A stretch of 51,760 nt of DNA, from the IMG/VR virus record IMGVR_UViG_3300028920_001945, positions 64,001-115,760 of that record. One strand, 5' to 3'. A program made the position numbers and the translations under genes. The notes beneath the pieces were generated by a model. That model searched no databases. It saw nothing but the letters and a program-made list of their open reading frames with translations, and was not told the origin of the DNA. Below are positions 1 to 8,527 of this stretch, piece after piece. Position 1 is the stretch's first letter; each line of letters begins with the position of its first letter. This stretch comes from a virus.

Positions 1-2
1 GT

Positions 3-326
3 AGTGTTCAAAGTAACCCATATTATAAAAACGTATATATAGGAGCTAATGTTCCTAAGAATATAGAAATAGCTGGATCTAAGGCTTGTTTATTTACTAA
101 GAAGTGGGGAGATTCAGATATAATGGGATTTAAGGATGGAGAAAATTGTGTTTTATTTGAAAATAATAATGAAATAGAAGATAAATTGAAATATTATTTA
201 GATAATAAAGATGTTTTAGAAAAAATAATAGATAAGGGGTATCAACTAGTTCACAATAAACATACTCCAGAAATACATATAAAACAATATATAAAAGATT
301 TAAAGGAGATATTAAAGAGGATATGA
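3..326 (+). CDS. Glycosyltransferase, C-terminal part (cut by window edge)
   Basis: The reading frame is open from nt 3, so only the last 107 residues are visible. The first ATG (123) is internal. The fragment reads YIGANVPKNIEIAGSKA, then GFKDGENCVLFEN, then a helical tail with HNKHTPEIHIKQY. This is the C-terminal Rossmann half of GT-B glycosyltransferases (Glyco_trans_1_2/CgeB-like), where the acidic loop binds the nucleotide sugar and the DGENCVLF stretch follows. Role by inference: transfer of a sugar onto the glycan built by this operon. The stop overlaps the next start in an ATGA. The family is fairly clear; donor and acceptor are unknown. Confidence 0.75.
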   Translation, partial: SVQSNPYYKNVYIGANVPKNIEIAGSKACLFTKKWGDSDIMGFKDGENCVLFENNNEIEDKLKYYLDNKDVLEKIIDKGYQLVHNKHTPEIHIKQYIKDLKEILKRI

Positions 327-1222
327 GTAAGATATTATTTACAATAAGAGGTAAACCAAGAACACTTGGAATGGGTGATATTGCAATGTTAGCATGTCCA
401 GTATATTTTAGAGGAAGATCATTAGGATATGATGAAGTATATTTGGAATGGCCAAATATAGTTACGGGTCCTAAATATAAAAAAGTTAGATGTCCAAAGA
501 AAACTATAATTCCAGTTAACTTTATAAAGAGAAGTGATATTAGGAAAAAGGATTTCGATGAGATATTAGACCTAAGAGATAAACATGTCTTATTTAATTT
601 TTACCCAGGTATTGATTTAGATACTGAAGGAAAAAAAACTAAAAGTCTATATGGAATATATAATTTTAATAATCTTTATTTATATTCAACTGGAATAAAA
701 CCAGTATTCAAGGTAGATAAGGATAAACTTGAAAAACCATACATAATAATACATCATAGAAATTATAAGACAGCCCAATTTAGAAATTCTAAAGAAGAAA
801 CAACAAAAATTGTTTTAGATCTATTAAGAGATACACTAGGAGATAAATATGAGATATGGAAAATGGGAGAACCCACTTCATTTGATGAAGAATTTGATAG
901 AGTAACAACCATTAATTATAATGATGTAAACGAATATTTCAAAACTATTAACAATTCTAGTATGGTATTAGGAAATGGTCAATCAGGAATTACTGCTACC
1001 GGTAATTATTTTGATATACCGGTTGTAAGATTGGATGTTAATTTTGAATCCAAGATATCAAGAAATTTATTATCAGTTTATCATTGGTCAGCATTATGTG
1101 GAGTAGGTTATACTTGTTATGATTGGGCTGGACCTGAAAAAAATAGAGTATACTATGTAAATAAATTTGGTGAATTAGAATTAGAAAATTTGGAGAAGTT
1201 TGTGATAAAATGGCTGCTATAG
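323..1222 (+). CDS. GT-B-type glycosyltransferase-like protein (paralogue of the gene at 3096)
   Basis: This 299-residue protein has no signal peptide or membrane segment. Its C-terminal half carries KPYIIIHHR, KMGEPTSFDEEFD and NSSMVLGNGQSGITATGN followed by DIPVVRLDV. That layout resembles GT9-like/heptosyltransferase GT-B folds, in which a late Gly/Ser-rich loop checks the donor nucleotide. The gene at 3096-4019 has the same blocks in the same order, so the two are paralogues. The ATG overlaps the previous stop by 4 nt and the end overlaps the radical SAM gene by 13 nt, implying translational coupling. Glycosyltransferase activity is inferred from fold-like motifs and context. Confidence 0.55.
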   Translation: MSKILFTIRGKPRTLGMGDIAMLACPVYFRGRSLGYDEVYLEWPNIVTGPKYKKVRCPKKTIIPVNFIKRSDIRKKDFDEILDLRDKHVLFNFYPGIDLDTEGKKTKSLYGIYNFNNLYLYSTGIKPVFKVDKDKLEKPYIIIHHRNYKTAQFRNSKEETTKIVLDLLRDTLGDKYEIWKMGEPTSFDEEFDRVTTINYNDVNEYFKTINNSSMVLGNGQSGITATGNYFDIPVVRLDVNFESKISRNLLSVYHWSALCGVGYTCYDWAGPEKNRVYYVNKFGELELENLEKFVIKWLL

Positions 1223-2283
1223 ATAAATATAAGATGACTGGAACTAAGTTACTTTGGCATATGGATAGAGTAAATGCTTGGAAAAATGGAGAAAGAGTAG
1301 CTCCAATCCATATATCATTAGGTATAGCTAATTATTGTAATTCTAAATGTAAATTTTGTTATGGAACATTCTTTGGTAAAGACAATAAAAATAAAAAATA
1401 TATGAGTCTAGATACAATTAAAAATCTATTAGATGATTGCCAAGAGATAGGAGTAAAGTCCATAGTTATTATGGGAGAAGGAGAAAATACAATAAGTCCT
1501 CATTTCTATGATATGCTAGAATATTCAAAAAATAATTCAGTAGATTTATCTCTAGCAACTAACTTAATAGATATAAAAGAAGATAAGATAGAACTGATGC
1601 TCCAAACACTACAATGGATAAGAATAAGTATATGTGGTAGTAATAGAGATATATACAAAACAATTCATCAAGTAGATAAATATGATCAAGTAATAGATAA
1701 CATAAAAAAACTAGTTAAAATTAAAAAGGAAAATGGATATAATACCACTATAGGACTTCAAGTGGTAGTTATAGAGGACAATTTTGATGACCTAGTTAAT
1801 ATTGCTAAATTAGGAAAAGAATTAGGTGTAGATTATTGTGTAATGAAACCTTGTTCAGATACTAACGATGGAAAGTTAAATATAAATGTTAGTAGATATA
1901 AAGACGTTCATGAAATCTTAAAAGATGCTGAATCAGAGAATAATGATAATTATGATGTAATAGTTAAATGGAATAAATTTAATTATAGGGAGACTACTTT
2001 TAAAAACTGTTATGGGACTGTATTCAGTATAGGAATAGATGCTTTAGGAAATGTAGGTCCATGTGGACATCTTCTAGGATATAAAAAAGAATATTTTAAT
2101 ATGGGAAATATGAATAATAATAGATTCAAGGATATAGTGAAGTCCAATAAATATTGGACAGTCCAGAATAGAGTACATAAATTAAATGTAAGGAAAGAAT
2201 GTGAAACTTACTGTCTTCATTGTTATATGAATCAATTTTTAGAGGAATACTTACATCCCCCGGAGCATATTAATTATGTCTAA
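1210..2283 (+). CDS. Radical SAM/SPASM-domain protein
   Basis: A 357-residue enzyme with the CxxxCxxC cluster motif at Cys43, Cys47 and Cys50 (YCNSKCKFCYG), which binds the SAM-cleaving [4Fe-4S] cluster. A GEGEN stretch near residue 95 fits the SAM-binding GGE motif. The C-terminal 100 residues are Cys-rich (NCYGTVFSIGIDALGNVGPC, then CETYCLHCY), typical of SPASM domains that hold auxiliary Fe-S clusters. Related enzymes modify peptides or sugars. Within a glycan operon a radical sugar modification (epimerisation, dehydration, methylation) is possible but not shown. It overlaps both neighbours by 8-13 nt. The family is secure; the substrate is unknown. Confidence 0.85.
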   Translation: MAAIDKYKMTGTKLLWHMDRVNAWKNGERVAPIHISLGIANYCNSKCKFCYGTFFGKDNKNKKYMSLDTIKNLLDDCQEIGVKSIVIMGEGENTISPHFYDMLEYSKNNSVDLSLATNLIDIKEDKIELMLQTLQWIRISICGSNRDIYKTIHQVDKYDQVIDNIKKLVKIKKENGYNTTIGLQVVVIEDNFDDLVNIAKLGKELGVDYCVMKPCSDTNDGKLNINVSRYKDVHEILKDAESENNDNYDVIVKWNKFNYRETTFKNCYGTVFSIGIDALGNVGPCGHLLGYKKEYFNMGNMNNNRFKDIVKSNKYWTVQNRVHKLNVRKECETYCLHCYMNQFLEEYLHPPEHINYV

Positions 2284-3115
2284 AGTAGTAATATTGGGAG
2301 CTTATGGTATGGTAGGAGCTGCCTTTAAAAAAGAAAACCCAGATGCTATAGCATTGGATAAACACGACTGTGATATAACAATACCAGAATCCATTTCTAG
2401 AATGATAGAAATATATGAACCTGATATAATAATAAATTCAGCAGTAATATATAATTATGATGCTTGCAAAAAAAATCCAGAATTAGCCTATAGACCAAAT
2501 TCAATAGGTCCATTAAATTTAGCCATACAATGTAGAGATAATGACATAACATTGGTTCAATTAAGTACAGTCAATGTCTTTAAAGGAGATACTTCAACTC
2601 CATATACAGAGGATTCTATTCCAAATCCTATGAGTATATATGGAAAATCTAAATATATAGCAGAACTATATGTAGGGAGTATATGTGATAAATTTTATAT
2701 AATAAGAATGCCAACAATGTTTGGACATGTAGAAAATCATAAAAATATAGGATTCACTGAAAAAATGCTAATACGCATGAGAGATAATAAGGAATTAAGA
2801 GTAGCGGATGATAAAGTAGAATCTATTTCTCATACTAGAGATATAGCTAAGGAAGTATATAGAATCATTGAAGATAAATTACCATATGGAATATATCATA
2901 TATCTAATGAAGGTTGTATGAGTTATTATGAATTTATAGTTGAAATTGTAAAGCAGTTAGGAAAGTCTATAAATGTTGAGGGAGTTAGTAGAAAGGTTTT
3001 TCCAGATTGGGAAACAAAACCAGGGTATGCATCATTGAGCTCTATTAAAATAAAACCTCTTAGAAATTGGAAGAAAGCATTAAAGGATTATTTGAATGAG
3101 CAAAATATTATTTAG
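2276..3115 (+). CDS. RmlD-like NDP-4-keto-sugar reductase (SDR)
   Basis: This 279-residue protein has an N-terminal Rossmann motif (VVILGAYGMVGAAF), INSAV, the substrate-binding STVNVFKGDTSTPYTE block and the catalytic YGKSK (Tyr/Lys pair). This is the pattern of dTDP-4-dehydrorhamnose reductase (RmlD/RfbD), which reduces a 4-keto-6-deoxy sugar nucleotide with NAD(P)H. Length is close to RmlD (about 290). No RmlA/B/C partners are visible here, so the substrate may instead be made by host enzymes or by genes left of the window. It overlaps the radical SAM gene by 8 nt and the next gene by 20 nt. Confidence 0.8.
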   Translation: MSKVVILGAYGMVGAAFKKENPDAIALDKHDCDITIPESISRMIEIYEPDIIINSAVIYNYDACKKNPELAYRPNSIGPLNLAIQCRDNDITLVQLSTVNVFKGDTSTPYTEDSIPNPMSIYGKSKYIAELYVGSICDKFYIIRMPTMFGHVENHKNIGFTEKMLIRMRDNKELRVADDKVESISHTRDIAKEVYRIIEDKLPYGIYHISNEGCMSYYEFIVEIVKQLGKSINVEGVSRKVFPDWETKPGYASLSSIKIKPLRNWKKALKDYLNEQNII

Positions 3116-4019
3116 AGGATTTGATCTCTTACCCAAGAGAGTGGTAGGCTATGGAGATATTTTTATATACTCATTAGCTTGCTATCTAAAAGGTAAAAAA
3201 AGAAATTACGATAATATAGATATAATATTTCCAAGATTTGGCTATGATAATAGATGGATTATACCTAAAAGAGACCAAGTATGGCAAAAGACGGAATTTC
3301 TTCCATGGACTTGGATTAGTAGAGAATCAAAAATAAATGAAAATGATTACGATTGTATAGTCTATACAAATAAAAAGAATTCATTTTATAAAGGATATCC
3401 AGGATTAAATAGCAGTGGAAGATTTTTTTATGCTTATCTAGACATATATTATAAACTAACTGGAAAGGAGCCAGTATTAGATATACCTAGAGAAAAACAA
3501 AATAAACCTTATATCTTATTACAATACAGAGAAGTAAATGGAAGAAAAAGTGAAATTAGAAATACAAATATAGAAAGACTCCTAAAATTATATGATGTTA
3601 TTAAGGAAAAATATGGGAATAGATTTTTATATTATAAAATAGGAGAACCATCTCCAATAGATGATAAATTTGATAAGAGTATACCATTAATGTATGGGAA
3701 TATAGATGGATTTTCTAAGTTAGTTAGAAATAGCTCATTAATGATAAGTGGGCACTCTGGTCCTCAGAATTTTTCTTTATGTTTTCCAGATATACCCACA
3801 ATTAGATTAGATATAAGAAATGAATGGAATCCAAGAGATCCATTCCATTGGAAAAATCAAGTTGGAAGTTTATCGAGTATTATACCATTTCATCCATTAT
3901 GGTGCAATGATAGAATATTTGATATAGACTTTAATGATGATATAAAAAAGGAAAGAATATTTAGTTTTTTAGATGAACAAAAATTATATGGAGGACAATA
4001 TGATAAGAACAAAGTGTGA
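3096..4019 (+). CDS. GT-B-type glycosyltransferase-like protein (paralogue of the gene at 323)
   Basis: This 307-residue soluble protein shows the same ordered blocks as the 323-1222 product: an MSKILF start, a GYGDIFIYSLACY segment matching GMGDIAMLACPVY, KPYILLQYR, KIGEPSPIDDKFD, then NSSLMISGHSGPQNF followed by DIPTIRLDI. The two are paralogues, probably adding sugars at different steps. A GT-B fold similar to GT9 enzymes is inferred. The start is supported by AAAGGA upstream and lies inside the RmlD-like gene. The end overlaps the methyltransferase gene by 20 nt. Confidence 0.55.
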   Translation: MSKILFRGFDLLPKRVVGYGDIFIYSLACYLKGKKRNYDNIDIIFPRFGYDNRWIIPKRDQVWQKTEFLPWTWISRESKINENDYDCIVYTNKKNSFYKGYPGLNSSGRFFYAYLDIYYKLTGKEPVLDIPREKQNKPYILLQYREVNGRKSEIRNTNIERLLKLYDVIKEKYGNRFLYYKIGEPSPIDDKFDKSIPLMYGNIDGFSKLVRNSSLMISGHSGPQNFSLCFPDIPTIRLDIRNEWNPRDPFHWKNQVGSLSSIIPFHPLWCNDRIFDIDFNDDIKKERIFSFLDEQKLYGGQYDKNKV

Positions 4020-5133
4020 AGTTTGTGGAAATAAAGTAGGTAAGTTAACAATACCTTTAGATGATTATCCCTTAACGGAGACATATCTAAAGAGAAAATC
4101 TAATACCAAGTTTGATCAGAGATTTGTTTTTTGTGAGAATTGTGGTCATGGACAACTAGAAAATATACTGCCTCAGGAAGATTTGTATAGTCATAAATAT
4201 AAATTTAGAACTTCAAAGAGTTCTGGAGCTGATAAGGGAAGTGGTTTTGTATATGATTACATAATAAAGAATAAATTATATGAAAAATATAAGACTGTTA
4301 TAGATATTGGATGTAATGATGGGTATCTATTATATAGATTAGAACCTTACTTTGATAATTTAATAGGAGTAGATCCAGTATTGGATGAAAATTGGAAGGA
4401 TAATAAAATAACCCTTTATGCAGATTTTATAGAACATGTTGATTTAAAATTAGAGGACTGTTTAGTTATAACCAGTCAAGTTCTAGAACATTTAGAATAT
4501 CCCAAGATGTTTATTAAGAAGTTATTAGAAAAATCTAATAATAATACTAGATTTATATTTGCATTCCCTTGTCTGGATATGTTAGTTAAAGATTATAGAT
4601 TTGATCAGATATTTCATCATCATCAAAATTATTTCTCTAAGGCATCCATTGGAGAACTATTAAATATATTAGGAGCAAAAATAACTAATACTAAGATTAA
4701 TCCCCATTATTGGGGTACCCTATTGGTAGATTTTCATAAGCATAATAAACCCAATAATAAATTTGAGAAAATAGGTAGAGAGACAGTTATTGATAGCTAT
4801 AATGAATTCATACATTTATGCAACAACGCAAGAGATTATCTTGATAATCATAAGGATATTAAGATATACGGTTATGGAGCTAATCTACAGTTACCTGTAC
4901 TTGGTTATTTTATAGATAATCTAGATGAGAGATTAGAATATGTATTAGATGATGATATAGAAAAAGATGGTTTGTATGTACCGACTATGAAAATAAAGAT
5001 AAAATACACTCCATCAGTTAATTTAAAGGGTAAACAAATAATAATAACGGCAAGTAATTTCTCTAAGGCCATCCTAAAAAATATATTAGAAAAGGATATA
5101 GAGAATGTTTATTGTATATTTAATAAGATATGA
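4000..5133 (+). CDS. Sugar C-methyltransferase-like protein (zinc-binding N-terminus plus SAM domain plus C-terminal domain)
   Basis: I place the start at ATG 4000 because GGAGG lies at 3990-3994; the upstream in-frame ATG at 3973 lacks this. The 377-residue product begins with CEVCGNKVG and later FCENCGHGQL, four Cys forming a zinc site (Methyltransf_13). Next comes a class I SAM domain with VIDIGCNDGYLL and SQVLEHLEYP. The C-terminal 150 residues contain IKIYGYGANLQLPVLGYF, a Rossmann-like half seen in Methyltransf_14. This three-part layout is that of the TylC3/NovU-type C-methyltransferases of deoxysugar pathways, acting on NDP-keto sugars. It fits the deoxysugar theme of the operon. Confidence 0.8.
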   Translation: MIRTKCEVCGNKVGKLTIPLDDYPLTETYLKRKSNTKFDQRFVFCENCGHGQLENILPQEDLYSHKYKFRTSKSSGADKGSGFVYDYIIKNKLYEKYKTVIDIGCNDGYLLYRLEPYFDNLIGVDPVLDENWKDNKITLYADFIEHVDLKLEDCLVITSQVLEHLEYPKMFIKKLLEKSNNNTRFIFAFPCLDMLVKDYRFDQIFHHHQNYFSKASIGELLNILGAKITNTKINPHYWGTLLVDFHKHNKPNNKFEKIGRETVIDSYNEFIHLCNNARDYLDNHKDIKIYGYGANLQLPVLGYFIDNLDERLEYVLDDDIEKDGLYVPTMKIKIKYTPSVNLKGKQIIITASNFSKAILKNILEKDIENVYCIFNKI

Positions 5134-5957
5134 ATTCAGATATATTCTACATAATAGCTCCCGGACCTACATTAAATGATTTAACAGAAGAGGAATGGAA
5201 ATTTTTAGAACATCAAAATACTATATCTATATCCTGTACACCCTTTACTGGTAAATACTTTAAATATTACATGACATATGAATCAACTAAAAGTACAAAT
5301 AGATTTTTAGAAATGATGGCAGAAGATAGATACTTTAATACTACTCTATTACTAGGTATAGATAAAAATATAAGATATGCATTGGAATTAGGATTTAAAA
5401 ACATATATGGTATATCAAAGGGAAGAGGTAGAAGCTTTAATGGTAAACTTTGGTTTGATGGGGAAGATAAACCTCCAGAGAAATTAAAAAATTGCATTGC
5501 ACAAAAATTAAGTGAACCTCTATTTAGATATAGGGGATCACTAGCAGCAACCATTAATGTAGCATTAATCTTGGGTGCTAAAGAGATTAGATTGATTGGA
5601 GTTGAGCTAAATAATATGAAACATTTCTATGAAGGAACAGAAGAAAGATGGACAAAAGACCCAAAGAGAATAGAAGAGATTAGAGATTATCATAAAGATT
5701 ATTTGGAGACAATTGAAGTTAAGAAGAGACGACAGGTTGAAAGAATGAAAGATTTTGATCCAAATATCATGCATACAACTGCCATGAAATATCCTAGTAA
5801 ACTATGGGGTAATAAAAATCTTATTGGTATGCCAAAAGTTGTAGAATGGATGGATAAAGAATTAAGAGAAATGGGACATAGAGGTATATATATAACAAAT
5901 AAAAAAAGTATCTTATATAAAGATAATTTAATAGAATATAAAAAGGTGATGGAATGA
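5130..5957 (+). CDS. Sialyltransferase-like / DUF115 (MptE-like) glycosyltransferase, putative
   Basis: This 275-residue protein opens with IAPGPTLNDL, the GPSL-type nucleotide-binding loop of bacterial GT42 sialyltransferases and of DUF115/MptE-like proteins. A second conserved block, RGSLAATINVALILGAKEIR followed by LIGVELN, matches the place where these families bind CMP or phosphate. The next two genes encode NeuB and NeuA, which make CMP-sialic-acid-type donors, so transfer of that sugar is the natural guess. It overlaps both neighbours by 4 nt (ATGA). It could instead be a DUF115 pyrophosphokinase-like enzyme; GT42 identity is not proven. Confidence 0.5.
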   Translation: MNSDIFYIIAPGPTLNDLTEEEWKFLEHQNTISISCTPFTGKYFKYYMTYESTKSTNRFLEMMAEDRYFNTTLLLGIDKNIRYALELGFKNIYGISKGRGRSFNGKLWFDGEDKPPEKLKNCIAQKLSEPLFRYRGSLAATINVALILGAKEIRLIGVELNNMKHFYEGTEERWTKDPKRIEEIRDYHKDYLETIEVKKRRQVERMKDFDPNIMHTTAMKYPSKLWGNKNLIGMPKVVEWMDKELREMGHRGIYITNKKSILYKDNLIEYKKVME

Positions 5958-6790
5958 GTAAAGAAATATATTTTACTGGAGAAATAGGCATTAATCATAA
6001 TGGAGACATAAAACTAGCAAAAGAACTTATTAAAATGGCTAAGGATTGTGGTTGTGATGCTGTAAAATTCCAGAAGAGAACTATAGATAAAGTATATAAT
6101 AAAGAATTTTTAGATAGCTATAGAGAATCTCCTTGGGGAAAAACCCAAAGAGCTCAGAAAATAGCCCTAGAATTTGGTAAAAGAGAATTTGATGAAATTG
6201 ATAATTATTGTAGAGAATTGGATATAGATTGGTATGCTTCAGCTTGGGATGAGGATAGTCAAGTGTTCTTAGAACAATATGACTTGAAATACAATAAAAT
6301 AGCATCTCCAATGTTAACTCACAAGGCACTATTAGAACATGTAGCAAATGAAGAAAAACCCACCTTTATATCCACAGGAATGTCTACATACAATGAAATA
6401 GATGATGCCATCAATATATTTAGGTCCTATAAATGTCCATACGTATTAATGCATTGTGTTAGTATATATCCATGTCCTCCAGAACACCTTAATCTAAATA
6501 TGATAAAAACTTTAAAGAATAGATATGATTGTGATATAGGATACTCTGGACACTCTCAAGGTATATTGGATACAACTATAGCAGTAGCATTTGGAGCTAG
6601 ATATCTAGAGAAGCATATAACATTAAATAGAGCAATGTATGGTTCTGATCAGTCAGCATCTCTAGAAAGAAAAGGTCTTCAATATTCTATCAGAAATGCT
6701 AGGGTAATTAATAAAATGTTAGGAGATGGAAAAAAGAAAGTTCTATCAAATGAAGAAAAAAATAAAATTAAATTGAGATATTGGGAATGA
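5954..6790 (+). CDS. neuB: N-acetylneuraminate/nonulosonate synthase, lacking the SAF domain
   Basis: NeuB-family enzymes condense phosphoenolpyruvate with ManNAc or a related 6-deoxy sugar to make sialic acid or another nonulosonate. The TIM-barrel motifs are all present in order: GEIGINHNGD, DAVKFQKR, STGMST, HCVSIYPCPPEHLNL, IGYSGHSQG and EKHITL. The protein is 278 residues, whereas typical NeuB is 330-350. It stops where the C-terminal antifreeze-like (SAF) domain should begin, and no SAF fragment follows. In known NeuB dimers that domain caps the partner's active site. Start and stop both sit in ATGA overlaps. Confidence 0.9.
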   Translation: MSKEIYFTGEIGINHNGDIKLAKELIKMAKDCGCDAVKFQKRTIDKVYNKEFLDSYRESPWGKTQRAQKIALEFGKREFDEIDNYCRELDIDWYASAWDEDSQVFLEQYDLKYNKIASPMLTHKALLEHVANEEKPTFISTGMSTYNEIDDAINIFRSYKCPYVLMHCVSIYPCPPEHLNLNMIKTLKNRYDCDIGYSGHSQGILDTTIAVAFGARYLEKHITLNRAMYGSDQSASLERKGLQYSIRNARVINKMLGDGKKKVLSNEEKNKIKLRYWE

Positions 6791-7449
6791 GAATTATTTG
6801 TATTATACCCGCTAGAGGAGGTTCTACTAGAATTAAGGATAAGAATATAGTGGACCTTGGAGGACACCCGTTAATAGCCTGGACTATAAGAGATGCACTA
6901 GAATCTACCTTAATAGATAGAGTTATTGTATCCACTGATAGTAAAAAAATAAAAGATATTTCTTTAAAATATGGAGCAGAAGTTATAGATAGGCCAATCC
7001 ATCTTTCTGAAGATAATTCAAAAATGGAAGATGCAATAATTTATACAATAGATAAGATAAATGAAAGTCCGGATATAATAGTTATATTACAATGTACAAC
7101 TCCCTTTAGAAATAAAGGAGACATAGATAAGGGTATAATCAAATTAGGTCAGGATAATGCTGACTCATTATTTTTTGCCACAGAATTTGATAAATTTATA
7201 TGGACTAAAGAACATTATAGTATTAATTATGATTTTAAAAGTAGACCTAGAACTCAAGATAAAAAATGGGAGATAGTGGAATTGGGTAATTATATAATAA
7301 AACCAGAAGTACTATATAAACTTAATAATAGACTAGGTGGTAAGATAACTCATTTATTAGTAGATAAAATATCAGAAATAGATATAGACAATCAATATGA
7401 TTTAGCTTTAGCTAGATTATTGGTAGAGAAGTGTGGAGTGATAAAATGA
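6787..7449 (+). CDS. neuA: CMP-N-acetylneuraminate (nonulosonate) cytidylyltransferase
   Basis: I choose ATG 6787, which overlaps the neuB stop as ATGA, over the in-frame TTG at 6781. The 220-residue protein carries the signature CIIPARGGSTRIKDKN, then HPLIAWTI, VIVSTDSKKIK and LQCTTPFR. These are the CTP-binding and substrate motifs of NeuA/KdsB-like cytidylyltransferases, which activate sialic-type sugars as CMP conjugates. Length matches single-domain NeuA. It sits right after NeuB and near a sialyltransferase-like gene, giving a short synthesis-activation-transfer set. The exact nonulosonate cannot be told from sequence. Confidence 0.9.
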   Translation: MRIICIIPARGGSTRIKDKNIVDLGGHPLIAWTIRDALESTLIDRVIVSTDSKKIKDISLKYGAEVIDRPIHLSEDNSKMEDAIIYTIDKINESPDIIVILQCTTPFRNKGDIDKGIIKLGQDNADSLFFATEFDKFIWTKEHYSINYDFKSRPRTQDKKWEIVELGNYIIKPEVLYKLNNRLGGKITHLLVDKISEIDIDNQYDLALARLLVEKCGVIK

Positions 7450-7892
7450 AATTACATTTAGGATGCGGATTAGACGCTAAAGAAGGATATATTAATATAG
7501 ATAAAATAGGCTCTTATGGAGTTGATTTAGTTTTAGATGTTGGTAAAGAAGAATTCCCTTATGATGATAGTTCAATAGATGAAGTTGTGGCAACACACTT
7601 TATAGAACATCTAGATGGAGAGGAAGTAGTTCATCTAATGGATGAATTATATAGAATTTGTAAGAATGATGCAATAATATTATTTACTGCACCTTACTTC
7701 ACGTCACCTACTAGTTGCAGACCCTTTCATAAACAGATGATAAGTGAAACTTACTTTGCAGATTTTGAAGTTCTAGATCCAAATAAGTGTAAGAGTTTGG
7801 ACCACAGATTTTATTTCCATATAAATGCATTCAAGGAATTAGATGATGAAGAGAATCTAATAGTTATATTTAAATTAAGAGTAGTTAAATGA
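7446..7892 (+). CDS. Small class I SAM-dependent methyltransferase
   Basis: Start taken at ATG 7446, in an ATGA overlap with neuA; the upstream GTG at 7431 is less likely. The 148-residue protein has the SAM-binding motif I KLHLGCGLDAKEGYINID, an acidic motif II (VDLVLDVG), and VVATHFIEHLDGEEVVHLM, typical of Methyltransf_11-type enzymes. It is short because it lacks the large substrate-binding insertions of many relatives. The likely role is O- or N-methylation of a sugar in the glycan, inferred from position only. Confidence 0.8.
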   Translation: MKLHLGCGLDAKEGYINIDKIGSYGVDLVLDVGKEEFPYDDSSIDEVVATHFIEHLDGEEVVHLMDELYRICKNDAIILFTAPYFTSPTSCRPFHKQMISETYFADFEVLDPNKCKSLDHRFYFHINAFKELDDEENLIVIFKLRVVK

Positions 7893-8527
7893 TAGTAGAA
7901 GAAGAATTAGAAGAAGAAATTGTATACCCACCAAAAAAAGATAGAGAGATTGCTATAAAGTTTGCATTTAGAAAAGCCTCAGAGATAAAACTAAAAGGAG
8001 ATTATCTAGAATTTGGTTTATTTAAGGGATCTTCTTTTATTAGAGCTTATGAATATGCTAAAGAACACAAATTTGATTATATGAACTTTTATGGTTTTGA
8101 TTCTTTTGAGGGGTTACCAAAAGAGGCTAGTTTAGAAAAGTTTAGACCTCATCAATATAAATGCAGTAGATTTGACTTTGATAATAATATTAAAAAAAGT
8201 GGAATGGATTTAAAAAGGGTAACTATAGTTGAGGGATGGTATGAAGATGTTTTGAAAAAAGAATTAAAGGATAAACTTCCAATAAAAGTAGCATCAATAA
8301 TTCATTTTGATTGTGATTTATATTCATCAACAATTCCAGTTCTAAAATTTATAAAGAGTTACTTAAGAGAAGGTTCAATATTAGTATTTGATGATTACTA
8401 CTGTCCAAATCACGGAGAAGAAAAAGCTCTAAAAGAATTATTTGGAAAAGATCCTAATATTAAATTATTAAAATATAAAAAGCCAAGTAGGACTTATGAG
8501 AGTATATTTAAGGTGATAAAAATATGA
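7889..8527 (+). CDS. TylF-like (macrocin O-methyltransferase family) sugar O-methyltransferase
   Basis: The 212-residue protein has YLEFGLFKGSSFIRAYEYA (SAM motif I of TylF), FYGFDSFEGLPKEA, IIHFDCDLYSSTIPVLKFI and GSILVFDDYYCPNHGE. The last two blocks contain the aspartates that bind Mg2+ in TylF-type enzymes, which methylate sugar hydroxyls. It starts in an ATGA overlap and ends with the next ATG overlapping its stop. Family assignment is firm; the methylated position is unknown. Confidence 0.88.
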   Translation: MIVEEELEEEIVYPPKKDREIAIKFAFRKASEIKLKGDYLEFGLFKGSSFIRAYEYAKEHKFDYMNFYGFDSFEGLPKEASLEKFRPHQYKCSRFDFDNNIKKSGMDLKRVTIVEGWYEDVLKKELKDKLPIKVASIIHFDCDLYSSTIPVLKFIKSYLREGSILVFDDYYCPNHGEEKALKELFGKDPNIKLLKYKKPSRTYESIFKVIKI

